From: Planctomycetaceae bacterium
GTDB taxonomy: Bacteria > Planctomycetota > Planctomycetia > Pirellulales > Thermoguttaceae
DNA: 6,552 bases
Assembly: GCA_031276415.1 (NCBI GenBank)
Contig: JAISNF010000559.1
Location: 1 to 6,552, forward strand
Reading direction: 5' to 3'
The first letter of the stretch is position 1; every line of letters begins with the position of its first letter. Under the pieces are notes generated by a model. That model did not search any database. It was not told where the DNA came from and saw nothing but the letters and a program-made list of their open reading frames with translations. Made by a program: the position numbers and the translations under genes. Of the stretch, positions 1-5,881 are shown in pieces.

Positions 1-2
1 CG

Positions 3-365
3 AAGGTTTTCGCTGCACGCGGTAAACAGTTACAACCCCAAACAATTCATAACGCATTAACCCCTATTTTTAATGAAAGGACGGAAGATATGATTCCAAC
101 AATTTTTGACGAACTCAGAGCCGAAGGTGAAGCAAGAGGCAGAGTCGAAGGCGAAGCAAGAGGCGAAGCAAGAGGTGAAGTAAGAGGTAAGACGGAGTTT
201 GGACGCAATGCGGTTTTGTCTGTATTGCGGAAAAAATTCACCAGAATTCCTAAAAAAATTGAAACCTCAATTCGGCGAATGAATGATCCGACTGCCTTAG
301 AATCTTTGGTGATCGAAGCCGCAACTTGTCAGACATTACACGAGTTTTCCGAAGTAATGCAATAG
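3..365 (+). CDS. 3' end of a GEAR-tailed protein, probable Rpn-like PD-(D/E)XK nuclease/transposase family (5' truncated)
   Basis: Seen: the frame is open from the left edge, so the ATG at 90 is probably internal. The 29 codons before it include ...HNALTPIFNERTED, which looks like ordinary protein. After residue ~30 of the visible part comes MIPTIFDELRAEG, then a run of EGEARG-type units (alternating acidic and basic, certainly helical), then a tail of about 60 residues (KTEFGRNAVLSVLRKKF...RIPKKIE...ATCQTLHEFSE). Family knowledge: a GEAR/GEAK linker followed by an 'LLRKRF..P..i...' tail, similar to DUF4351-type tails, ends many Rpn-like nuclease/putative transposase proteins. Inference: the catalytic PD-(D/E)XK domain lies upstream of the window. 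If translation did start at 90, the product would be a 91-residue tail-only protein; an AAAGGA-like stretch lies upstream of that ATG. Confidence is good that this is coding and moderate for the family. Confidence 0.6.
   Translation, partial: KVFAARGKQLQPQTIHNALTPIFNERTEDMIPTIFDELRAEGEARGRVEGEARGEARGEVRGKTEFGRNAVLSVLRKKFTRIPKKIETSIRRMNDPTALESLVIEAATCQTLHEFSEVMQ
123..188 (+). repeat. 12-bp in-frame micro-repeats encoding GEAR units
   Basis: Imperfect copies of GGYGAAGCAAGA encode EGEARG / GEAR / GEVRG. A shorter version (421-474) lies in the duplicated gene end and has one unit fewer. Unit length is a multiple of three, so gain or loss changes helix length without a frameshift. This is typical of slippage-prone linkers in this protein type. 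Confidence 0.75.
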
Positions 366-387
366 TTTAATAATAAAGACGAAAGAT

Positions 388-651
388 ATGATTCCAACAA
401 TTTTTGACGAACTCAGAGCCGAAGGTGAAGCAAGAGGCAGAGTCGAAGGTGAAGCAAGATGTGAAGTAAAAGGTAAGACAGAGTTTGGACGCAATGTGGT
501 TTTGTCTATATTGCGGAAAAAATTCACCAGAATTCCTAAAAAAATTGAGACCTCAATTCGGCGAATGAATGATCCGATTGCCTTAGAATCTTTGGTGATC
601 GAAGCCGCAACCTGTCAGACCTTACTCGAATTTTCCGAAACACTGCGTTAA
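388..651 (+). CDS. Tandem duplicate of the preceding gene's C-terminal tail, probable gene fragment
   Basis: The 87-residue frame repeats the last 91 residues of the upstream gene. It lacks one four-residue GEAR unit and has nine substitutions over the 87 aligned residues, mostly conservative (R/K, A/V, V/I, M/L), with G to C in the helix. The bases upstream of the ATG are also copied (compare the stretches before 90 and 388), so the start context was duplicated with the gene end. The frame is closed upstream by a TAA at 355-357, so unlike copy 1 it has no N-terminal domain. The only ribosome-site candidate is a weak GAAAG just before the ATG. It may be a non-functional leftover or a small stand-alone tail protein. 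The intact frame and conservative changes argue mildly for constraint or recent origin. No catalytic residues are present. Confidence 0.5.
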   Translation: MIPTIFDELRAEGEARGRVEGEARCEVKGKTEFGRNVVLSILRKKFTRIPKKIETSIRRMNDPIALESLVIEAATCQTLLEFSETLR

Positions 652-672
652 TTGCGAAGAGTGCCGCCAATA

Positions 673-685
673 GAATTATTGCCGT
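673..685 (+). promoter_or_regulatory. GAATTATTGCCGT element upstream of the large TPR-like gene
   Basis: The 81-bp gap 652-732 holds no gene and no convincing terminator. Its one notable item is this 13-mer, found again at 4180-4192. Both lie about 50 bp before a start codon (733 and 4246), with a nearby CGC(C)AAT on the left and ATTG four bases to the right. A looser version, TATTACCGT, occurs at 4898-4906 before the hydrolase gene. It may be a regulatory site or part of a dispersed repeat. A single 13-bp match in 6.5 kb of AT-rich DNA can arise by chance, so support rests on the matching position. Confidence 0.25.
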
Positions 686-732
686 TTGGATTGTAATCCG
701 TTTGTGATTAAAATTCTTAAAAAGTTTCAACA

Positions 733-3700
733 ATGTATCAAAATAATATTATGACAATTATGATACGGTTTTCGATTTTGAGTTTTGGTTTATTCTTTTT
801 CCTGTTGTCCGGGAATTTGCTTTTAGGGCAGGAAGATGAAAAATGGGCGAAAATGCTTCAAGGGTTCAAAGACCCCGAACGGAAATATTTCGATACGGCA
901 TTGGACTATCTTGATTGGATGAAAACCAGTCCTCTTTGCCCGTCATCACTGAAAAAACAGATTGAATATCAAATTGCTCTTGTTCATCTTGACGCAGTGG
1001 AATCGGGAAATACTTTTCTGCCGCGCGATGAACATATTAAAAAATGTCGTGAATCATTGGAAAAATTCATCAAAGAAAATCCGCAGAATGATTTGATGTT
1101 TGATGCTCAATCGACACTTGGTCGTCTTTTTGTGGAAGAAGGACGTATGGCGATGTTGTACGCAACCCACGAAACAACCAAAGACGCCGAGCGGGAACAA
1201 TATCGCCTCAAAGCCCGTGATAATTTCAAAAAGGCGTTGCCGTTTTTTGAAGCAGCGGATAAGTTGGCAACAGAACAAGCAAAGAAACTTCAAAGTATGC
1301 AAAAAGCCAATCCCGCTACAGTTAAAGAAGATGCTCTTTTTGCTGCTTACGGGCGATTTCTTGCCGGAAAAATTTTAATCAATCTGACAAAATCGGATAT
1401 TGCCAAAACTTATCCCAACAACAGTAAAGAATTTAAAGACGGATTAACAGAAGTGGCGAAAGCGTTTGCGGTATTGGCATCGAAATATGTTGAATACACG
1501 GCTGGTTTTGAAGCCAAACTCTATGCCGCTAAAGCCTATAAAGATTTGAACGATTTCAAAACAACACGAACTTTGTTGGGTGAATTGAATACGTTACAAG
1601 GCGATGAATTTCTCAAGATACGAAATGAATCGCTCACAATGGCTCTTGAAATGAACATGATTGAAAAAAAGCCGGAAAATTTTCTTGATTCAATAAATCG
1701 GGTTCGCGGCTGGAACGAAAATGTTCCCGCCTCATTGAAAATTTCGAAAGAAGGTCAACAAATATTTATTCTTGCGGCAAAAAATTTGATCGCTTATGCG
1801 GAAACTGTTAAATCGAATAAATCGGAATATGATAAAGCGATTCGTGATGCGGGAGTATTTTTGAGACAAGTTCGGCAGAATTATCCTTCGTTTGCCAAAG
1901 AAGCGAGGGAACTTTTGCAAAAAATCGGTGCTGTTAAAATCGACAAGGGCAAACCGGAAAATTTTGAGCAAGCCAAAGAATATGCGGAAGACGATTGGCG
2001 TGAATTTACAATTGCCTATTCCGAATATCAGGAATCTCAGGGAACCAATAAAGACACCAATAAAGACAATCTGAAAAAGAATATTGATGAAATTGCGAAC
2101 CGTTGCATTGCCTCCATCAATCTTGCAATCAATATGCGTGAAGAAGGAACTCCCATGACTGAAATTAACGCTCTGCGTCTTAATCTTGTTCGGATTTATT
2201 GGTCGTTGGGAAAAATTCTGGAAGCGGCGATTCTTGCCGATTATCTCACGCAACATTATTCCGGTGCGCCGGATGCGGATAAAACAGCGATTATGGCGGT
2301 TCGGCTTTATCGGCAGGTTTTTGTTGAAGACAAACTCGCCGGTCATGATCCATCCGCTGTTGCGGAACGTTTAGATAAACTTTGTGCGTTTATTATGTTA
2401 CGTTGGGAGGGGCAGGAAGTTACCGGCGAAGTTCAACTACTTCGGATTGAAACGGCAATTGACAACGGCAATATCAAAGAAGCCCAAAGACTTCTGACTG
2501 AAACAATTGAAGGAACTCCGCAACGTGTTTCTGCGGAACTCAAAATTGGACAATCGCTCTGGAACCGTTATGTAACACTTTCCAAATTGCCCGAAGGTTC
2601 CGATGAAAAACCGTCAAAACAAGACCTTGACGTTTTATTTTCTGAGGCTCGGAAAGAATTGGAACTTGGTTTGAACGGAAAAGTGAAACTGATTCAGGAA
2701 GATAAAATCAAAATTGATAATGCGTCGGTTCAATCTGCTTTGGCGTTGGCTCAGATTTGCCTCAATGCGAATGAATCGGAAAAAACAATTTATTGGTTGA
2801 CGAATCCGCAAGTGGGACCGTTGGTGTTGGTTGCCAAACCTCCGGCAACTGTTGATCAAACGCTGCTCAAAAATTTACAACTTAGCGCAACAATGCTTCT
2901 TCTTCGTGCTTACGTTGGGACGGAACAACTTGACAAAGCAGAAGAAACCATGAAACAACTTGAAACAACCATCAAAGAGCAGGCAGCCGAAAACGGAACC
3001 GGAACGGAAGAACAAAAATTAACTCAGATTTATATTTCTCTTGGTCGGCAACTTGAAAATCGGCTTAAAGAATTGAATGAATCCGGTGAAACCGAACAGG
3101 CGGATAAAGTTGCTTTGGGATTTGAAATGTTCCTCAAACGCATCAAAGATCGCGGAGAAACCAATACGTTCCAATCACTTTACTGGGTTGCTGATACGTT
3201 TTATCGTCTTGGCAGCGGTATGTCAACGGATAAAAATGTTTCCGATAAGGCAGCCGGATATTATAAATCGGCGGGAGGTACTTACGTTGAAATTTTGAAA
3301 CGTCTTGCTGACGAACCGGATTGGGCACCGGAACGTGCCGAAGATACAATTAAAGTACGTTTAGCAGAATCATTGCGTTGTGTTGCTCCAAACGAAAAAA
3401 ACAAAGAGCGGCGTGAAAAGATTTTTAATTCCGCAATGAAATATGTTGCCGATTTGCTTGAAGAGTCGGAAAATCGTATTGATATTCAAATTGAGGCGGC
3501 GAAGACATTGGAGGCTTGGGGCAGGAGTGATTCGTCGAAGTTAGTTCGGGCGATTGCGGGGCGATTTCCTTCTGGGCGGATTTGGGGTTGGAACGGAATT
3601 ATTAAACGGACTTCCGTCAATGTGGATCGTTTTGCGGAATTTTATTACGAAGCGTATTGGAGTAAATTCCGTTGCGTTATTGAAATTGCCAGAAATGAAA

Positions 3701-4128
3701 AAGATGCGACCAAAAAAGAAAAACTTCTTGCGGATGCAGACCGTGATTTTGTTGCGTTGATTCAGTTGCGTCCTCAACTTGGCGGGCAGGAATGGTTTGC
3801 CCGATTTGATCAGGTGTACAAGAGTTTGGAACGTGCCGGCGGAAAATCCAAACCGGCAGGAATTAAGGAATTGCTCAAAACGCTTGGCGAAACGAAAATC
3901 GCTGTTCAGGAAGTGGACAACATCAAAACTTCCGAAGAAATCAAAATTCCCGAAGAACCGGAAACAAAAACGGTTGCGGAAACTCCTAAAAAATCTAAAA
4001 AACAAACCAAAACAGCGACAAAATCAAAGAAAGGTTCCGATAATCTTGGTATTTTCATTGGTATTGGCGTTGCGGTAATTTTTATACCGATTGCCTTTTT
4101 TGTTGCATTCCGAAAGAAAAAACGATGA
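733..4128 (+). CDS. Large exported TPR-like helical-repeat protein with C-terminal membrane anchor
   Basis: 1131 residues if the first ATG is used. ATGs at 751 and 760 are equally possible and none has a clear Shine-Dalgarno; the one at 760 gives the most normal signal peptide (hydrophobic core about residues 11-31, likely cleavage near G32/Q33). The mature part is almost wholly amphipathic helix and resembles tetratricopeptide/Sel1-like solenoids, for example around 264-285 (YAAKAYKDLNDF...), 481-515 (LVRIYWSLGKILEAAILADYL), 722-750 (AYVGTEQLDKAEETMKQLE) and 814-857. A Lys/Glu/Thr-rich linker (about 1065-1104) leads to one membrane helix (1105-1126, LGIFIGIG...FFVAF) and a terminal RKKKR. 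Topology is therefore most likely a solenoid outside the inner membrane with the basic tail in the cytoplasm. No enzyme motif is visible. TPR solenoids usually scaffold protein complexes; the partner is unknown. Coding and topology are secure; TPR membership is by eye. Confidence 0.9.
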   Translation: MYQNNIMTIMIRFSILSFGLFFFLLSGNLLLGQEDEKWAKMLQGFKDPERKYFDTALDYLDWMKTSPLCPSSLKKQIEYQIALVHLDAVESGNTFLPRDEHIKKCRESLEKFIKENPQNDLMFDAQSTLGRLFVEEGRMAMLYATHETTKDAEREQYRLKARDNFKKALPFFEAADKLATEQAKKLQSMQKANPATVKEDALFAAYGRFLAGKILINLTKSDIAKTYPNNSKEFKDGLTEVAKAFAVLASKYVEYTAGFEAKLYAAKAYKDLNDFKTTRTLLGELNTLQGDEFLKIRNESLTMALEMNMIEKKPENFLDSINRVRGWNENVPASLKISKEGQQIFILAAKNLIAYAETVKSNKSEYDKAIRDAGVFLRQVRQNYPSFAKEARELLQKIGAVKIDKGKPENFEQAKEYAEDDWREFTIAYSEYQESQGTNKDTNKDNLKKNIDEIANRCIASINLAINMREEGTPMTEINALRLNLVRIYWSLGKILEAAILADYLTQHYSGAPDADKTAIMAVRLYRQVFVEDKLAGHDPSAVAERLDKLCAFIMLRWEGQEVTGEVQLLRIETAIDNGNIKEAQRLLTETIEGTPQRVSAELKIGQSLWNRYVTLSKLPEGSDEKPSKQDLDVLFSEARKELELGLNGKVKLIQEDKIKIDNASVQSALALAQICLNANESEKTIYWLTNPQVGPLVLVAKPPATVDQTLLKNLQLSATMLLLRAYVGTEQLDKAEETMKQLETTIKEQAAENGTGTEEQKLTQIYISLGRQLENRLKELNESGETEQADKVALGFEMFLKRIKDRGETNTFQSLYWVADTFYRLGSGMSTDKNVSDKAAGYYKSAGGTYVEILKRLADEPDWAPERAEDTIKVRLAESLRCVAPNEKNKERREKIFNSAMKYVADLLEESENRIDIQIEAAKTLEAWGRSDSSKLVRAIAGRFPSGRIWGWNGIIKRTSVNVDRFAEFYYEAYWSKFRCVIEIARNEKDATKKEKLLADADRDFVALIQLRPQLGGQEWFARFDQVYKSLERAGGKSKPAGIKELLKTLGETKIAVQEVDNIKTSEEIKIPEEPETKTVAETPKKSKKQTKTATKSKKGSDNLGIFIGIGVAVIFIPIAFFVAFRKKKR

Positions 4129-4136
4129 TCTTTTAT

Positions 4137-4171
4137 TAGTGGAGAGTTGATAGTGGAGAGTGGAAAGTGTC
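4137..4171 (-). repeat. Heptamer repeat array (five units), minus-strand sense TCCACTA
   Basis: On the plus strand the units read TAGTGGA, GAGTTGA, TAGTGGA, GAGTGGA, AAGTGTC in exact 7-bp register. Their complements (TCCACTA, TCAACTC, ...) match the consensus T-[C/T]-[C/A]-ACT-[A/C] of the array at 4953-4980, which lies on the opposite strand. It sits just after the large TPR-like gene. It resembles in form the short tandem heptamer repeats (STRRs) known from filamentous cyanobacteria; that is a comparison of form, not an identification. Confidence 0.6.
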
Positions 4172-4179
4172 GCAATCGG

Positions 4180-4231
4180 GAATTATTGCCGTAACCATTG
4201 AAAATTCCACTGAATAATTACAAAAAAAATA
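4180..4231 (+). promoter_or_regulatory. Leader-like block before the small membrane protein gene
   Basis: It contains in order GAATTAT (4180), ACCATTGAAA (4194-4203) and ATTACAAAAAAAATA (4217-4231). The same three strings in the same order occur at 5843-5880, before the decayed ATPase/nuclease frame, with 2 bp and 12 bp less between them. Here the block ends 15 bp before the ATG at 4246. It could be a shared promoter/5' leader or a dispersed repeat. No confident -35/-10 pair can be assigned. Confidence 0.35.
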
Positions 4232-4233
4232 TT

Positions 4234-4239
4234 GGGAGA
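4234..4239 (+). promoter_or_regulatory. Ribosome binding site GGGAGA that fixes the start at 4246
   Basis: GGGAG lies seven bases before the ATG at 4246, the best Shine-Dalgarno in the window. It argues against the in-frame TTG at 4198, which lies inside the leader block. Confidence 0.6.
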
Positions 4240-4245
4240 TTTTTT

Positions 4246-4749
4246 ATGACGAATATATCTGATTTACTTTTATTTTATTTTGCTGCTACGGGAATGACGT
4301 TGTTATTGGTTCGGAGTACGATTTTTGAACCGTTTCGTGTTTTTTTGGCGCAGAGTGTTGAACGGATGGAGCGTGAACGGGCAGAAAATAATTTACCGCA
4401 TCGATTTACGGTTGTGGAGTTTTTGCACAAGATGTTTCAAAGTGCGCAATGTATTGGATTTTGTTGTGGATTATTTTGTGGTTTGTTTATTTTGTCGTCT
4501 GATCTTTCTTATTCGGGTTATATCGCTCGCATGACACCTTTGTCACCTTCGTTTAATGATTGGTCGGCTTCTTTTATTTATAAACTTCGTGTGTTCCGTT
4601 GGGTGATGTTGTTATTTTGTTGTGGTGTGGCGGGTAGTTTTTTTTCTTCGTTGGGTGATTTACTTTTACAATGGATTTACGCTTCAAAAGAATTAAAAAC
4701 GAAACAACTATTGCAGGAAAAGAATAAAGAATTAGAAAATCAGGAATAA
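4246..4749 (+). CDS. Small three-helix membrane protein, DUF1360-like
   Basis: 167 residues from the ATG with the good ribosome site; the frame is open back to a TTG at 4198. Seen: membrane helix 1 about residues 6-22 (LLLFYFAATGMTLLLV) followed by R-S-T-I-F-E-P-F-R; a charged cytoplasmic-type stretch (ERMERERAE); a Cys-rich second helix about 69-84 (CIGFCCGLFCGLF); helix 3 about 119-141, ending FFSSLGDLLLQWIY; and a Lys/Glu/Gln tail (148-167) likely to form a coiled coil. The 'R-x(3)-FEP-R' after helix 1, Cys-x-GF at helix 2 and F-x-SS in helix 3 recall DUF1360-type membrane proteins, where a C-P-x-C-x-GFW motif is usual. Here the first Cys is Ser and the Trp is Cys. The biochemical role of that family is not established, and the match is by eye. 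The next gene upstream ends 117 bp away, so co-transcription is possible but unproven. Confidence 0.75.
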   Translation: MTNISDLLLFYFAATGMTLLLVRSTIFEPFRVFLAQSVERMERERAENNLPHRFTVVEFLHKMFQSAQCIGFCCGLFCGLFILSSDLSYSGYIARMTPLSPSFNDWSASFIYKLRVFRWVMLLFCCGVAGSFFSSLGDLLLQWIYASKELKTKQLLQEKNKELENQE

Positions 4750-4812
4750 TTATCATTAGAAATTGGTACCCGTTCACGGAGATTCGTTTAACAAGTTATC
4801 ATAATGAAAAAA

Positions 4813-4843
4813 TCAATCTTAACCCCTGCGGGGTTAAGATTGA
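4813..4843. repeat. Perfect palindrome, 14-bp arms with 3-nt loop (possible minus-strand terminator)
   Basis: TCAATCTTAACCCC / TGC / GGGGTTAAGATTGA is a perfect inverted repeat. Read on the minus strand the hairpin is followed by six T (complement of the A run 4807-4812), the form of an intrinsic terminator. Read on the plus strand it is followed by A's, so it is a poor terminator for the membrane protein gene. No minus-strand gene enters it from the right. A dispersed palindromic repeat is at least as likely. Confidence 0.7.
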
Positions 4844-4860
4844 AAAATCATCAACTGTAC

Positions 4861-4886
4861 TAGAGACCCAATACATTGCGTCTCTA
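4861..4886. repeat. Inverted repeat TAGAGACCCAAT / ATTGCGTCTCTA
   Basis: Twelve-base arms with one C-C mismatch (4868 against 4879) and a two-base spacer (AC). GAGACGCAAT...ATTGCGTCTC-type palindromes occur as dispersed repeats in several repeat-rich bacterial genomes, including filamentous cyanobacteria; this is from memory. The 230-bp gap 4750-4979 has no gene; it contains this, the palindrome at 4813-4843 and the heptamer array at 4953-4980. Confidence 0.6.
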
Positions 4887-4952
4887 CGATTTAGACCTAT
4901 TACCGTGAAGGATTACAGAAATTGATTATTTATTCAAAACACAAATTTTGTA

Positions 4953-4980
4953 ACTATTCACTATCAACTATTAACTATTA
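4953..4980 (+). repeat. Heptamer repeat array (four units) abutting the hydrolase start codon
   Basis: ACTATTC, ACTATCA, ACTATTA, ACTATTA in exact 7-bp register; the last base is the A of the ATG at 4980. It belongs to the same family as the array at 4137-4171 but lies on the opposite strand. It occupies the place where a ribosome binding site would be, so the hydrolase start has no Shine-Dalgarno. Confidence 0.65.
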
Positions 4981-5789
4981 TGGGATATTATAAGATTAAT
5001 AACGTTAATTTATTTATTTCGGATTGGGGAGTGGGGCGACCGATTTTGTTTATTCATGGTTTTCCGTTTGACCATACGATATGGAACCGAACCAGTAACA
5101 TATTGCAAAATGATTTTCGTGTTATTGTTCCTGATTTGCGTGGACTTGGCAAAAGTGAATTACCGGACGATTGGAACATAACGCCAATGGAACAATTTGC
5201 GGATGATTTACATATTTTGCTTGGAACATTGGGAATTGTTGAAAAGGCGGTGATTTGCGGGTTGTCGATGGGCGGATACATTGTGATGCAATACGCACGA
5301 AAATATCGCAACGAATTAGCCGGTTTGGTGCTTTGTAACACGAAAACAATTCCTGATTCTCCGGTTATTGCGGACAACCGCCGCAAACAAGCCGCCGGAT
5401 TAACTTCCGGAACATTGGCTCTCCGTTCTGTTGCCGACACGATGATTCCGAAACTTTTTTCCGAAGCGACATTGAGCAATAAACCGGAAGTTGTACAGGA
5501 ATTGCGGACGGTGATTGAGTCGAATCAACCGATTGGAGTTGCGGCGGCGGCACTTGGAATGGCGGAACGGTTGGACACAACCGAATTATTGGGGGAGTTG
5601 GAAATTCCGGTATTAGTAATTTGTGGTTCGGAAGATCAATTTTCGCCGCCCTCTGAAATGAAACCGCTTGCGGAAAAGGCGAAACACGGAACATTCATTG
5701 AAATTCCCGACGCCGGACATCTTCCGCCTTTGGAACAACCGGAACATTTCGCCGCCGAATTAAAAAGATGGATGGAAACTGTTTGTTAG
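4980..5789 (+). CDS. Alpha/beta-hydrolase fold enzyme
   Basis: 269 residues, the normal length for a single-domain alpha/beta hydrolase. Seen in order: HGFPFDHTIW (26-35), whose HG supplies the oxyanion loop; DLRGLGKS (52-59); the nucleophile elbow CGLSMGG (93-99) with Ser96; a helical cap region about 120-200; GSEDQFSPP (216-224) with acid Asp219; and DAGHLPPLEQP (244-254) with catalytic His247. The triad S96-D219-H247 is complete, so the enzyme is probably active and cytoplasmic (no signal peptide). The overall pattern resembles the group containing 3-oxoadipate enol-lactonases, esterases and haloalkane-type hydrolases. The substrate cannot be named: no catabolic genes lie nearby. The ATG at 4980 is the natural start because MGYYKINNVNLFISDWGVG begins the first beta strands. 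There is no ribosome site; the heptamer array ends at the ATG, so leaderless or SD-independent initiation is possible. A TAG ends the gene at 5789. Confidence 0.95.
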   Translation: MGYYKINNVNLFISDWGVGRPILFIHGFPFDHTIWNRTSNILQNDFRVIVPDLRGLGKSELPDDWNITPMEQFADDLHILLGTLGIVEKAVICGLSMGGYIVMQYARKYRNELAGLVLCNTKTIPDSPVIADNRRKQAAGLTSGTLALRSVADTMIPKLFSEATLSNKPEVVQELRTVIESNQPIGVAAAALGMAERLDTTELLGELEIPVLVICGSEDQFSPPSEMKPLAEKAKHGTFIEIPDAGHLPPLEQPEHFAAELKRWMETVC

Positions 5790-5842
5790 ACATCTCTAAA
5801 AATTCGTGTTTTATACAATTTTTATACAAAGGTTGCCGACCT

Positions 5843-5880
5843 GAATTATCCTAAACCATTGAAATATTACAAAAAAAATA
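5843..5880 (+). promoter_or_regulatory. Second copy of the leader-like block, before the ATPase/nuclease remnant
   Basis: GAATTAT (5843-5849), ACCATTGAAA (5855-5864) and ATTACAAAAAAAATA (5866-5880) repeat the block at 4180-4231, lacking 12 bp between the last two strings. The rest of the gap 5790-5842 holds only a short direct repeat, TTTTATACAA, at 5809-5818 and 5820-5829. It may mark the original upstream region of the decayed gene. Confidence 0.35.
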
Positions 5881-5881
5881 A

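Larger units (their letters stand above)
68..651 (+). repeat. Direct tandem duplication, unit about 298 bp
   Basis: The segment from about 68 to 365 is repeated from about 366 to 651, with the two ATGs 298 bp apart. Similarity starts in the TTTAAT(A)... stretch before each ATG and runs to the two stop codons (TAG in copy 1, TAA in copy 2). The only large difference is 12 bp missing from copy 2, in phase with the 12-bp micro-repeat of the GEAR region. Past the second stop the similarity ends. Confidence 0.85.

Noticed and set aside
1732..2346. 204-codon minus-strand frame inside the TPR-like gene
   Set aside because: It is antisense to a clearly coding gene; its Phe/Arg/Ile-rich composition is the mirror of Lys/Glu/Asn-rich codons on the plus strand.
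3541..4005. 154-codon minus-strand frame
   Set aside because: Antisense shadow of the TPR-like gene's C-terminal part; Phe/Arg-rich and low complexity.
4198..4245. TTG start at 4198 for the small membrane protein
   Set aside because: It lies inside the leader-like block and has no ribosome site, whereas the ATG at 4246 has GGGAG at good spacing and begins just before helix 1.
4773..4909. Inverted pair TTCACGG (4773-4779) / CCGTGAA (4903-4909)
   Set aside because: Seven bases over 130 bp is expected by chance, and the flanks do not extend the match.
4137..4980. CRISPR array or ITR-bounded transposon
   Set aside because: The heptamer units have no spacers, the two arrays match only loosely, and no transposase lies between them.
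5054..5479. 141-codon minus-strand frame within the hydrolase
   Set aside because: The plus strand carries a complete catalytic triad in the correct order; the antisense frame has no recognisable motif.
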